The position numbers were made by a program, and so were the translations under genes. The notes below the pieces were generated by a model. The model worked only from the letters and a program-made list of their open reading frames with translations, searched no databases and was not told the origin of the DNA. Positions 50,448 to 59,449 of a stretch of 64,000 nt of DNA are shown here, piece by piece. The stretch's first letter is position 1, and each line of letters begins with the position of its first letter. Origin of the DNA: JAIXRY01 sp031972855 (GTDB lineage Bacteria > Patescibacteriota > Minisyncoccia > Phycocordibacterales > UBA9973); assembly GCA_031972855.1 (NCBI GenBank), contig DALYDY010000004.1:1-64000 (forward strand). Direction: 5' to 3'.

Positions 50448-52643
50448 TTATGAATTAAAAAAAGTTTTAAACACTGGATCAACTCCGGACAAAGCATCTT
50501 CTCCAACTAAGAGCATAATAACAGTCTTTATAAGAAGCCAAGCTGCAAGCGCAATAGCATATCCGATAACGACAGCAAGTAATCTTCTCTTTGCTGTTGC
50601 CATTGCAACAACATTCCCTCCTGCAGTAAAGAATTCAAAAGATGTTTTAAATAACATCCAAAGCATAATAGGTGTAGCTATTAATGTAAGGGCATAATTA
50701 ATAAATTTATTAACAGTAAGCATCAACATATCAAAATCACAAGCAGGTTGTCCTGGGCGACCACAAAGAACAAACCCACCTGTTGGAACTGTTATATCTT
50801 CACCTATACCATCAAATATTCCTCCACCAGTTCCACCACTGCCACCTTCTCCATTTTCACCGCCTGTAGACCCTCCTAAAGTGTCGTCGGGACTAATCTT
50901 CTTTACGTTCTCTGTTTCAAATTCTTCTGAGACTCTCTCTAGTCTACCTTGAGTATTTATAAAAGGAGTACCGTCTGGATGTAGAGGTCTTACTACAGCA
51001 TTGTATACACCTGTTGCAAGATCTCTAAACTTTGCACTCACAACAAAAACTCTATCTGTTGTAGAAAAACCATCCATATCTTCTTGTTTTGGCAAAATTT
51101 CATTAAACGTTCCCTTTTTAACCAAAAAAATTGTAACTTTATCATCAGGTGCTAGATTTGTAACTTTTCCGGTAACAATAAAAGCATTATTTTTCTTTGA
51201 CCATACTGTAGTGATTGAAGAATCAATTACAGGTATACGATTTGGATTTACTCCTCCAATAAACAATCTTTTATATTCCTCTCTGTCATTTATATCATTA
51301 TAATCAAGACTCATTTTAAAAACATAGTTTCCAGGAAGAATAGTTCCAAAATTGGAACAATAATTTCCTACTTTTGTACTAGTATTATTTTGTATATTAA
51401 AATCAGTTCCTTTTTTTATTATTGTTGTATTATCATAATCTGGTCTTATTGTAGGAGTAGAACCTGAAGTATCTAGAACACCTCTTGTTAAAGATATTTG
51501 AACATTAGCAATTTTATCTGTTTGATCAACAATTCCACAAACATTATATGTATTATCATTTAATTTTGCGGCTGTTATTTTTGAAGATTCTCCAACAGGA
51601 GTTGGTGTTGTGTTTGTAATTTTTGAAATATCGGCTCCATTTCCATTTGAAAAAGTTTTCATTGCAAGTTTAATACTGAAGGGAGTCTTCTCTGCTGTCT
51701 CAGCTTCCTCTGTTGCAGGATCATCTGTTACCAAAGCTTCTATAGTTACGACATATTCTGTATTAGGAATTAATCCGATTATTTCCGCACATCTGTTTTG
51801 TTTTCTGGTTAGAAGATCTAATGTTTCTCCAGTAGATAAATCTTTTGTTGTAGAAAATGCTGGTGTTCCAGGAACCATAGCTCCATTTGTATATGTTCCT
51901 CTAACAATTGTTACTTTTCCATTTGCTGCATATTTTTGGAGCACAGTACAAAATTTGTGTCCAATGTCTGTTTTTGTTAATTTAGCACTTACAAAAGGCT
52001 CTATGAGTGCAATATTTGAACCTGTGTCATTTGCTTGGACAGGAGAACCAATATTAACTAAATTTGATCCATAACCTTTATTTACAAGAAGTATTTCTGG
52101 TATGTATTTTTTACCTTTTTCAAGTCCTGAAAAAAATATTGTACCTTCATTTGATGGTGTATTTATTTTGAGTGGAACTTCCTGCCAAGATACAAGTGTT
52201 CCTTTTATAAGATCATTTGGAGTATCTATTTGTTTTGGAACAGCATTATAAAGAATTATAAAAAGAGAATTTCTTTTTGTAACCTGTTCACTACCAACTT
52301 TTTCATAAAAAGATTTTCTGTGGTATGGTTCACTACCATTTGTACCCCACCCAACATCATCATAAAATTTTACATAAGTTGTATTTGTATCTTTTAATTC
52401 TCCTGTACTTTCAACATCATCTTTCGTAAGAATTTTTATAGTAGAAGTCTTTGTTGTACCAGATACTGCTGTTGAAGAATATTTAAAATATAATTTTGTA
52501 CCATCATTCCCAGCTTTTGTATTTTCTGCAAAATCAGAAACTATTGAAGTTGTAAAATCAAGAGCTGCTTTTGTTTTTATGGGAAATAAAACAAAAAAAC
52601 TAACAGCTATAATTGAAAATGATATTTGTAAAAATTTTTTCAT
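50448..52643 (-). CDS. Large extracellular protein fused to a VirB2-like two-helix core
   Basis: 731 aa. Signal peptide (1-26), about 530 residues of beta-rich extracellular sequence with Ig/fibronectin-like features, a Gly-rich linker (STGGENGEGGSGGTGGG, near 600), then the two-helix core at the C-terminus (LTLIATPIMLWMLFKTSFEFF, loop GGNVVAMATAKRRLL, VVIGYAIALAAWLLIKTVIM). It may display a large domain on the same structure as the small pilins. Nearly adjacent to its neighbours on both sides. Confidence 0.65.
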   Translation of the reverse strand: MKKFLQISFSIIAVSFFVLFPIKTKAALDFTTSIVSDFAENTKAGNDGTKLYFKYSSTAVSGTTKTSTIKILTKDDVESTGELKDTNTTYVKFYDDVGWGTNGSEPYHRKSFYEKVGSEQVTKRNSLFIILYNAVPKQIDTPNDLIKGTLVSWQEVPLKINTPSNEGTIFFSGLEKGKKYIPEILLVNKGYGSNLVNIGSPVQANDTGSNIALIEPFVSAKLTKTDIGHKFCTVLQKYAANGKVTIVRGTYTNGAMVPGTPAFSTTKDLSTGETLDLLTRKQNRCAEIIGLIPNTEYVVTIEALVTDDPATEEAETAEKTPFSIKLAMKTFSNGNGADISKITNTTPTPVGESSKITAAKLNDNTYNVCGIVDQTDKIANVQISLTRGVLDTSGSTPTIRPDYDNTTIIKKGTDFNIQNNTSTKVGNYCSNFGTILPGNYVFKMSLDYNDINDREEYKRLFIGGVNPNRIPVIDSSITTVWSKKNNAFIVTGKVTNLAPDDKVTIFLVKKGTFNEILPKQEDMDGFSTTDRVFVVSAKFRDLATGVYNAVVRPLHPDGTPFINTQGRLERVSEEFETENVKKISPDDTLGGSTGGENGEGGSGGTGGGIFDGIGEDITVPTGGFVLCGRPGQPACDFDMLMLTVNKFINYALTLIATPIMLWMLFKTSFEFFTAGGNVVAMATAKRRLLAVVIGYAIALAAWLLIKTVIMLLVGEDALSGVDPVFKTFFNS

Positions 52644-52646
52644 AAA

Positions 52647-53936
52647 TTATTGTGACAAAAGGGTGTTAAGTTCGTTGTGAGCTTCTGAAACACCTTGATC
52701 AACAGAAGATTTTCCTCTATTAATATTAGTAATCATATTTTTAAATATTATATTTGTCATATCTTTGTTTGGGTCAAACCAATTTCTAGAAATCAAAGAT
52801 GATCTTAAAAATAGATTCCCATAAGAAGATGTTGTAGCTTGATTTAATGTGTCGCGACGAGCGCTCGGAAGACCAAGAGTATCAGAAATAACTCCAGAAA
52901 ATTCAGACCCCGACAAAAGAATCATAACAGCATAAGCTGCGTTTGGATTTTGTGATGATTTCAACATAGAAACACCTAAAACATGTGAGAGTGTCACAGG
53001 TCTTTCTGTTCCTCTTATTTGAGGAAATTGACTTGGTGCAAAGTTGAGGTTTGGATTCTTTTCGCGAAGTGCATATATCTCACTAGCAAATCCCGGATAA
53101 AAAGCGAGTTTCCCTACCAAAAACATGTCTCGAGCTTCAGGAAGAGCTCTATTCCAAGAATATGCATTTGATATAGGATCACTAAATGATGTAAAAAATG
53201 TAACAACTTTTGAAACACTTTCTACATCATTTAAAGTTGAAACTTTTGAAATACCACTTATATCAACTATTTTATTTCCTGATTGAAGTATTAGAGTTGT
53301 TAATATATCTTTGGCGTGAAAAACATTGTCGAATTGTCCAAAAGGAATTAAAGAACGAGTTATTGTTCCACTTATATCTTTGAGAGTTATCAAATCATTC
53401 ATCAAAAATAATTCATCCCAAATTTGAGGTGGCTGTGAGAAACCAGCAACAGACAATATGTCTCTATTATAAAAAAGTACAAAAGGGTCAGTACTAACAG
53501 GTAAAGAAATAATTCCCTCTTTTGTTAAGAATGTTTCACTTGCCTCCATAAAAGATTGTCTAAAAAGACTTTCTGGATAACTTGTATAAGATGTCTCTTT
53601 AATAAAAGAACTAATAGCAAAAATTGTATCGTCTGGAGCAAGTATAAGGTCTGGTGCAAATCCTCCAAGTGTTGCTTTTGTAAGTTCAGATGAAAATACA
53701 GATGGGTCTTTTTGTATATATGTTACAGAGATTGTCTTTGTAGACATATTTAACTTGTCTAAAATATCAGAAACTGAAGATGATGGTAGTGTTCCCCACA
53801 TAGTTACAGAACCACTAGGAGCGGTGTTTGATGCAGACTTACCAATCTTTATTGCTCCAGAAAACAACAAAACAGCAAAGATTGCTCCAATAATAAATAC
53901 AATAATAAGGATGATTGAAAATTTCTTACTATCCAT
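52647..53936 (-). CDS. Extracellular solute-binding protein (family 1-like)
   Basis: 429 aa. N-terminal membrane anchor (about 7-28), then a periplasmic-binding fold: GSVTMWGTLP, APDLILAPDD, ISLPVSTDPFVLFYNRDIL (near 140-158), and LSHVLGVSMLKSSQNPNAAYAVM typical of ABC sugar-binding proteins. No ABC permease genes are nearby; it is instead first in the VirB2-like cluster, so it may have a different role, for example binding a surface ligand. Overlaps the methyltransferase gene by 8 bases. Confidence 0.78.
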   Translation of the reverse strand: MDSKKFSIILIIVFIIGAIFAVLLFSGAIKIGKSASNTAPSGSVTMWGTLPSSSVSDILDKLNMSTKTISVTYIQKDPSVFSSELTKATLGGFAPDLILAPDDTIFAISSFIKETSYTSYPESLFRQSFMEASETFLTKEGIISLPVSTDPFVLFYNRDILSVAGFSQPPQIWDELFLMNDLITLKDISGTITRSLIPFGQFDNVFHAKDILTTLILQSGNKIVDISGISKVSTLNDVESVSKVVTFFTSFSDPISNAYSWNRALPEARDMFLVGKLAFYPGFASEIYALREKNPNLNFAPSQFPQIRGTERPVTLSHVLGVSMLKSSQNPNAAYAVMILLSGSEFSGVISDTLGLPSARRDTLNQATTSSYGNLFLRSSLISRNWFDPNKDMTNIIFKNMITNINRGKSSVDQGVSEAHNELNTLLSQ

Positions 53937-54456
53937 GTTTAAATATTATACCATAATGATGACTTCCAGTATGTATTCTTTGTGAGTAAATAAGGCCACA
54001 GCTCTCAAAAAGTTCTTTTGCTTTAGATTCAGATATTACATGATCTTGTTTTGGACCAAGATTACCAAAACTCTCTGACCAATCTATAAGCACTACGAAT
54101 CCTGTTTTTTTAAGAACCCTTAGTATTTCTTTTGCAAAATTTTCTTTATGTTCTATTTGAAATAAGACATTTGAGATAAGAACGACATCAATACTCTTTT
54201 CTTTTAGATGAGTTCCATTATGCTGTTCGGCATTTCCCCACAAAATAGATATATTTCGAAGGCCGAGAGAATGCGCATCTTTTTGAATACGAGAAAGTAA
54301 TTCTCTTTGAACATCTACTGAATAAACTTTTCCAGAAGAACCTACGGCTTTTGCAAAAGGAATAGAAAAGGCGCCACTTCCCGCTCCAATATCAGCAACA
54401 ATCATTCCAGGATGAATGGGTAGTGAATTTACAATATCGCTTGGATTTATGAACAT
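53929..54456 (-). CDS. Class I SAM-dependent methyltransferase
   Basis: 175 aa from MFINPSDIVNSL; TATACT six bases upstream supports this start over the one at 54510. SAM motif I VADIGAGSGAFSIPFA (near 22-37), motif II VYSVDVQ, and IDVVLISNVLFQIE. Compact; substrate unknown. First gene before the solute-binding/pilin cluster, with an 8-base overlap. Confidence 0.85.
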   Translation of the reverse strand: MFINPSDIVNSLPIHPGMIVADIGAGSGAFSIPFAKAVGSSGKVYSVDVQRELLSRIQKDAHSLGLRNISILWGNAEQHNGTHLKEKSIDVVLISNVLFQIEHKENFAKEILRVLKKTGFVVLIDWSESFGNLGPKQDHVISESKAKELFESCGLIYSQRIHTGSHHYGIIFKHG

Positions 54457-54510
54457 ATATATAGTATAGCAAGGGATGAGTGAATAGCGAAAAGCGGATA
54501 GTGAATACAA

Positions 54511-54541
54511 AAAGCCGCGCGTTCCTTCGGAACACGCGGCT
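54511..54541 (-). terminator. Terminator of the 159-aa gene
   Basis: AGCCGCGCGTTCC, loop TTCG, GGAACACGCGGCT; the one mismatch is G-U on the minus strand, the strand of the gene it ends. Confidence 0.75.
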
Positions 54542-54550
54542 GTGATTCAT

Positions 54551-55030
54551 TCAAACAAAATATTTTTCCTGGAGCTTTTTTAGTTTTTCACCAGCAACCA
54601 TGGCTTCTTCTTCAGTCTCATAAGGATAGTAATCTTCTAGAAGCGACTTCAAAACATGTTCTTTTTCATAAATCATTGTTATGTCTGGAATTATTTTTTT
54701 GACCGATTCCCGATTATCTTTGTAGTGTAAAACATATTCGTTTCTTCCTTTACATGTTTCAATAAAAGAAAGTTTGTCGCAATCATCAATATTAGTCGAA
54801 GTAGTCAAGAAATATCCTCGATTCATCTGTCCTTCAAAATAAGTAACATTGGGATCGTATTTATTCTTATCAGGTATCTCTTTATATTTCTGGCATAGCT
54901 CTGTATTTCCTATATATACAAGCGATATCAAATCCCACCGTATTAATTTAAGAGCTTTTTTTTCAAGTCTTTTAACCTCTTTCTGAGAGTGTTTGAGTTG
55001 CTCGAGTACATTTTTTGTTTCTTCTTTCAT
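54551..55030 (-). CDS. Hypothetical protein, 159 aa
   Basis: Helical N-terminus with coiled-coil character (LEQLKHSQKEVKRLEKKALK), a middle domain with three Cys, and a helical C-terminus. No family recognised. Promoter upstream: TTGACA (55089-55094) with a 15-bp gap to TATAAT (55068-55073). Confidence 0.55.
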   Translation of the reverse strand: MKEETKNVLEQLKHSQKEVKRLEKKALKLIRWDLISLVYIGNTELCQKYKEIPDKNKYDPNVTYFEGQMNRGYFLTTSTNIDDCDKLSFIETCKGRNEYVLHYKDNRESVKKIIPDITMIYEKEHVLKSLLEDYYPYETEEEAMVAGEKLKKLQEKYFV

Positions 55031-55067
55031 AATATATTCAGTTTTTTAGATGTTTATTTAATACAAC

Positions 55068-55094
55068 ATTATACCCATGAAGCGTACTTGTCAA
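55068..55094 (-). promoter_or_regulatory. Promoter of the 159-aa gene
   Basis: Consensus TTGACA and TATAAT on the minus strand with a short 15-bp spacer (16 if GTTGAC is used). The -10 and following bases (TATAATGTTGTAT) match those of the gene at 59022. Confidence 0.5.
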
Positions 55095-55095
55095 C

Positions 55096-55128
55096 AAAAC
55101 AGCGACGCCTTCGGCGTCGCTGTTTTGT
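55096..55128 (-). terminator. Terminator of the 96-aa gene
   Basis: AAAACAGCGACGCC, loop TTCGG side, and complement; very stable stem of 14 bp. Confidence 0.8.
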
Positions 55129-55143
55129 TGTATTTCTACATTA

Positions 55144-55434
55144 TTACTCTTCACTTTCAGCACTGGGTAAAATTACTTTGTTTGCATTTTCTCCAAGACG
55201 CTCTTCCGGATGAAGCGCATTATGTATATTCTGATATTCTTTGCTTGCGTTTTCCCATCTTGTCTTCTTCTTAAAAGAATTAAACTCATCAAAATCCTCC
55301 GCTGAAAAATCAACATCGTTGAATTCTTTTTCAGCTTCAAGATACTCTGTCTCCGCATTTTTCAAATCAGTTTCAGTATACACTTTTGATTGTTCCACTT
55401 CTTCTTTCTTTTTTCCAAATTCAATTCCAAACAT
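55144..55434 (-). CDS. Hypothetical acidic protein, 96 aa
   Basis: From MFGIEFGKKKE. Highly charged, probably helical and extended (LKNAETEYLEAEKEFND). No recognised family. Lies 45 bases downstream of gyrA with its own strong terminator, so possibly cotranscribed with gyrA. Confidence 0.55.
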   Translation of the reverse strand: MFGIEFGKKKEEVEQSKVYTETDLKNAETEYLEAEKEFNDVDFSAEDFDEFNSFKKKTRWENASKEYQNIHNALHPEERLGENANKVILPSAESEE

Positions 55435-55478
55435 AGTTATCAATATTTATAATTTATAATAATTTTATTATACCACAC

Positions 55479-57926
55479 TTACAAAAAAGCCAGTGACGCA
55501 ATCGAATCTCCGTCGCGCATTTTCATAATAGTCACACCTTGAGTGTCGCGTCCTGATGTTGAAATACTCTTGATTTCAGTACGAATGATTTGTCCTTTTT
55601 GAGATACAGCTACAAGTTCTGTTGCTTCGTTCACCACTGCCGCAGCAATAAGTTGACCTGTTTTAGCTGTAATCTTCGCAGTCTTCACCCCACTACCACC
55701 ACGTTTTTGAACTTTGTATTCTTTGAGGGGTGTTTTCTTTCCAAGACCATTTGCAGAAAGTACGAGAAGTGAGCCATCTTTTTCATCACCATTAATAGCA
55801 GCAACTCCGATAACTCCATCACCTTTTCCAAGCTTCATACCTCTTACTCCACCTGCAGCACGTCCCATTTCACGAACGTCAGATACATCAAAACGGATTG
55901 ATTGACCTTGCATTGTTGCAAGCAATACTTCTGTATTCTTTTCGGCTGTTACTACTGATACGAGTTCATCACCTGCTTCGAGTTTGATTGCAATAATTCC
56001 AGAACGACGAACATCTTTAAATGATTCTGCTGAAACCTTTTTAACTTCACCGTGTTTTGTTATGAGGACTAGCTGACCAACACTAGCTTTCTTTTCTTTT
56101 GAAATTGGGAGAATAGATGTAACCTTCTCAACATCAGAAAGCTGTAGGAAATTCATAATTGATTTTCCTTTTGTTGCACGTTTTCCTTCTGGAATTTCAT
56201 ACATTTTGATTTGGTATGCTTTTCCAAGGTTTGTGAAAAATAGAAGTTCACTGTGAGTATTTGCTGTTAGAAGCATTGTTACAAAATCTTCTTCTTTTGT
56301 TTCAATATCAATAACTCCAACACCTCCACGTTTTTGTGAACGATATTCTGATGGGTCAGTACGTTTTACATAACCACCTTTTGTATAAACAAGAAGACTT
56401 TCTTTTTCTGGAATCAAATCTTCATCAGAAATACTTGCAACACCCCCCTTCATAACACGAGTACGACGTTCATCACCATATTTTTCTTTGATTGCGACCA
56501 ATTCTTCGGCAATAACTTTCAACATTTTCTTTGGACTTGCGAGAAGTGCTTCACACTCTGCAATGAAGGCTTGTTTTTCTTTAAGTTCAAGTTCTACGGC
56601 TTTTCGCTCAAGGCCTGCGAGTTTTTGCAAACGCATTTCAAGAATAGCAATTGTTTGTAATTCACTAAATTTGAATTCTTTCATCAAATTCACCTTTGCA
56701 AGAGCAGCGTCTTTTGATTCGCGGATGATTGTAATAACACGGTCAATATGGTCTAGAGCTTTTTTCAAGCCAAGCAATATATGCTCGCGTTCTTTTGCTT
56801 TACGAAGGTCAAATTCTGTACGACGACGAACTATCACTTGTCTATGACTAATGAATTCTGAAAGAAGAGATTTGAGTGAAAGAGTTTGAGGTACACCATC
56901 AACAAGTGCTACCACATTGAAGTGAAAAGTATTCTCAAGTTGAGTATGTTTGAAAAGATAATTCAAAACTTTTTGTGGATGTACCCCACTCTTAAGTTCA
57001 ATAACGATACGAATATCTTTTGCAGATTCATCGCGCATATCCTTGATACCTTCGAGCTTCTTCTCGTGAACAAGGTCTGCCATATTTATAATCAAATCCT
57101 GCTTGTTTACACGGTATGGAATTGAAGTAATGATAATATGAAAAGTTCCATTTTTTGCTTCAATGATTTCTGTTTCTCCGCGACAAACGACACCTCCACG
57201 TCCTGATGCATATGCGTGCAATATGTCTTGTTTATTATAAATAATTCCACCTGTTGGGAAGTCTGGACCTTTTACAAATTCTGCCAGGTCTTCTGTTGTT
57301 GCGTCTGGATTCTCTATCAAATGACTACAAGCATCAATAACCTCTCCGAGATTGTGGGGAGGAATATTTGTTGCCATACCAACAGCAATACCAAGAGTTC
57401 CATTCAAAAGAAGGTTTGGAACAGCTGTAGGAAGAACTGTAGGCTCTTTTTTTGAACCATCATAGTTTGGACGAAAATCAACAGTGTCTTTTTCTAGATC
57501 TCTCAAAAGTTCACCTGAGAGTTTTGACATACGAGCTTCAGTGTAACGCATCGCAGCTGCATTATCTCCATCAATAGAACCAAAGTTACCTTGACCAATA
57601 ATAAGAGGATAGCGAGTTGAGAAATCTTGAGCAAGGTTTACCATTGCATCATAAACAGATACGTCACCGTGTGGGTGATATTTTCCGAGCACGTCTCCGA
57701 CTACTGCTGCAGACTTGCGAGCCTTAGAAGAAGCTGTGAGTCCCATCTCATGCATTGCAAACAATATGCGACGATGAACAGGCTTCAATCCATCACGAAC
57801 ATCAGGAAGTGCACGTTCTGTAATAACAGACATGGCATAGTCGATATATGCAGTCTTCATTTCAGTTGCAATATTTACTGAAATAACTCCTTCGTGTTTT
57901 GGTACTATAGGTTGTTCTTCTTTCAT
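55479..57926 (-). CDS. gyrA: DNA gyrase subunit A
   Basis: 815 aa. N-terminal cleavage domain with RALPDVRDGLKPVHRRILF and the catalytic tyrosine in AAAMRYTEARMS (near 122); C-terminal six-bladed pinwheel containing the GyrA-box form QKRGGVG (near 530), which separates gyrase from topoisomerase IV. A second QKRGGSG occurs near 750. With GyrB it introduces negative supercoils. Promoter TTGGAA-17-TATAAT (57938-57966) is 11 bases before the ATG. Confidence 0.95.
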   Translation of the reverse strand: MKEEQPIVPKHEGVISVNIATEMKTAYIDYAMSVITERALPDVRDGLKPVHRRILFAMHEMGLTASSKARKSAAVVGDVLGKYHPHGDVSVYDAMVNLAQDFSTRYPLIIGQGNFGSIDGDNAAAMRYTEARMSKLSGELLRDLEKDTVDFRPNYDGSKKEPTVLPTAVPNLLLNGTLGIAVGMATNIPPHNLGEVIDACSHLIENPDATTEDLAEFVKGPDFPTGGIIYNKQDILHAYASGRGGVVCRGETEIIEAKNGTFHIIITSIPYRVNKQDLIINMADLVHEKKLEGIKDMRDESAKDIRIVIELKSGVHPQKVLNYLFKHTQLENTFHFNVVALVDGVPQTLSLKSLLSEFISHRQVIVRRRTEFDLRKAKEREHILLGLKKALDHIDRVITIIRESKDAALAKVNLMKEFKFSELQTIAILEMRLQKLAGLERKAVELELKEKQAFIAECEALLASPKKMLKVIAEELVAIKEKYGDERRTRVMKGGVASISDEDLIPEKESLLVYTKGGYVKRTDPSEYRSQKRGGVGVIDIETKEEDFVTMLLTANTHSELLFFTNLGKAYQIKMYEIPEGKRATKGKSIMNFLQLSDVEKVTSILPISKEKKASVGQLVLITKHGEVKKVSAESFKDVRRSGIIAIKLEAGDELVSVVTAEKNTEVLLATMQGQSIRFDVSDVREMGRAAGGVRGMKLGKGDGVIGVAAINGDEKDGSLLVLSANGLGKKTPLKEYKVQKRGGSGVKTAKITAKTGQLIAAAVVNEATELVAVSQKGQIIRTEIKSISTSGRDTQGVTIMKMRDGDSIASLAFL

Positions 57927-57937
57927 AATATATTTGT

Positions 57938-57966
57938 ATTATAGCATTTTTAAAAGCTTATTCCAA
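57938..57966 (-). promoter_or_regulatory. gyrA promoter
   Basis: -35 TTGGAA (57961-57966), 17-bp spacer, -10 TATAAT (57938-57943), leaving a leader of about four bases. Confidence 0.65.
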
Positions 57967-57988
57967 AGGATAAATTGGTATATTTTAT

Positions 57989-58246
57989 TTATTTTTTTAG
58001 AGAATCTGTAATATTTTTAACACCAGAACCAACCTGATTTGTAGTATTTGAAAAAGAATCTTTTAAAACCTTTAGTGGTGAAATATTTGCTTTTGCTTTT
58101 GCTTCTATGCTTTTTGAGTTTATTGATGAAATAAAACTAAAAATCCAAATAAAGAAAATGATTGAACCAATAACAAAAGTAATACCTATTGCCCAGTTTT
58201 TTCTTACATGTTCAGGTTTTTGTCTAATCCTTCTAATGTATTCCAT
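57989..58246 (-). CDS. Hypothetical membrane protein, 85 aa
   Basis: Basic N-terminus, one membrane helix (about 19-42) and a 40-residue polar tail with Ser/Lys/Asn. No family recognised. Starts 7 bases after the MBL-like gene, so cotranscribed. Confidence 0.6.
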   Translation of the reverse strand: MEYIRRIRQKPEHVRKNWAIGITFVIGSIIFFIWIFSFISSINSKSIEAKAKANISPLKVLKDSFSNTTNQVGSGVKNITDSLKK

Positions 58247-58253
58247 ATATAAT

Positions 58254-58895
58254 TTATTTTACACTTTCCAAAACAAAGACAACAGCTTCTTTTCCATCTA
58301 AATCTTTTTTCTTTAGAGTTAGTTTATCTTCACCACTTACTCCTTCTTGTCCCATTTCTTTTAGGAACTGAGGCAATGATTTATCTGTGCGGTCTGTTCC
58401 ATAATCCATAGGGATTACAATTTTTGTATCTGTTGATACTGCGAGTTTTGATGCTTTTTTGAAATCAAGAGTTCCTTCTCCTCCTATTGGAACAAACAGA
58501 ACATCGGCCGTGCTTAATAACTCGCGTACATCTGGAGATATTTCAGAATCTTGTGACATATGTCCAATAAATCCAAGAGTAATACCATCAACTATAAGAG
58601 TGTATACAGTATTTATATATGTCTTTTTATCAACAATGGTTTCTACACCTACCCCATCTATTGGTATATTTTTGATTTCATATGATCCTGGACCATTCAA
58701 AACGAAAGGTTCTTTTTCGCCAAAAGTTACCATCTCTATACCATTAAAATCTTTGTGGTTTGTTGTTACTAATACAATATCAGCACCAAAACGTGATTCT
58801 TTGTGGTCTGAATCTTTTGAAATTGGATTGATAGCGATAGTTAAATCGCCTTGAGTAATTTTGAAAAATTGTTTTCCGAGATATGTGATAACCAT
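58254..58895 (-). CDS. Metallo-beta-lactamase-fold protein with degenerate metal site
   Basis: 213 aa. Overall UlaG-like layout: MVITYLGKQFFKI, ADIVLVTTNHKDFNG (where HxHxDH should be; only NHKD remains), GSYEIKNIPIDGV, LGFIGHM, ADVLFVPIGG and KIVIPMDYG (where a final His is expected). Several metal ligands are missing, so it is probably not a hydrolase of the usual type. Paired with the small membrane protein downstream. Confidence 0.78.
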   Translation of the reverse strand: MVITYLGKQFFKITQGDLTIAINPISKDSDHKESRFGADIVLVTTNHKDFNGIEMVTFGEKEPFVLNGPGSYEIKNIPIDGVGVETIVDKKTYINTVYTLIVDGITLGFIGHMSQDSEISPDVRELLSTADVLFVPIGGEGTLDFKKASKLAVSTDTKIVIPMDYGTDRTDKSLPQFLKEMGQEGVSGEDKLTLKKKDLDGKEAVVFVLESVK

Positions 58896-58926
58896 AATAG
58901 AAGTATTCTAACAAAATTTAAAGAAT

Positions 58927-58972
58927 AAAAAAAGCCGAATTTTCCCAAAGGGGAAAATTCGGCTTTTTTTAT
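58927..58972. terminator. Strong hairpin between two minus-strand transcripts
   Basis: AAAAAAGCCGAATTTTCCC, loop AA(A), and complement with a seven-T run. Confidence 0.75.
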
Positions 58973-58988
58973 TCAATTAAAACAATAA

Positions 58989-59010
58989 AAAGTCCCGCCA
59001 AAGCGGGACT
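58989..59010 (-). terminator. Terminator of the 108-aa gene
   Basis: AGTCCCGC, loop CAAA, GCGGGACT. First of two hairpins in tandem after the gene at 59022. Confidence 0.75.
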
Positions 59011-59021
59011 GCAATTTTTAT

Positions 59022-59348
59022 TTAACAAAATTTAGGATTATTGTTAAATAAAAATTTAAAATAATTTTCTGAATCTTGCTGGAATTTAAACATCAAATCA
59101 TCGAAGGCTGTCCACATACATACCACCTTTTGGCTTAGTGTGTAATGTTTTGTGAAAATAAAATTAATTCTTTTTATTAAAATTGAAATTGCTTTCATTT
59201 TTAATAAATGAACCCGGGTGAGGAATTTTTTTGCAAAAACATCTCCCTTTTTACATAATTGCATAAAGCAAATTGATAGACTTGGTCCGAAGGTTTTTTC
59301 AAAACTACTAATAACTTCTTCAGTTTCGATTGGTAAACGATTTTCCAT
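59022..59348 (-). CDS. Hypothetical protein, 108 aa
   Basis: From MENRLPIETEE. Helical soluble protein with four Cys, no recognised family. The promoter at 59377-59405 lies inside the longer open frame, so earlier ATGs (59405, 59378) cannot be used and this start is preferred. Confidence 0.55.
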   Translation of the reverse strand: MENRLPIETEEVISSFEKTFGPSLSICFMQLCKKGDVFAKKFLTRVHLLKMKAISILIKRINFIFTKHYTLSQKVVCMWTAFDDLMFKFQQDSENYFKFLFNNNPKFC

Positions 59349-59376
59349 ATTATTTTGTTTTAATTGTTCATACAAC

Positions 59377-59405
59377 ATTATACAGATATTATCTAATATA
59401 GTCAA
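59377..59405 (-). promoter_or_regulatory. Promoter of the 108-aa gene
   Basis: -35 TTGACT (59400-59405), 17-bp spacer, -10 TATAAT (59377-59382). Confidence 0.75.
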
Positions 59406-59414
59406 TCTATTTTA

Positions 59415-59443
59415 TTGCAAAACAAATAGACTTCTGGTATAAT
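59415..59443 (+). promoter_or_regulatory. rpsA promoter
   Basis: -35 TTGCAA (59415-59420), 17-bp spacer, -10 TATAAT (59438-59443). Start near 59450. It is back to back with the promoter of the 108-aa gene. Confidence 0.7.
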
Positions 59444-59449
59444 CTCTCC

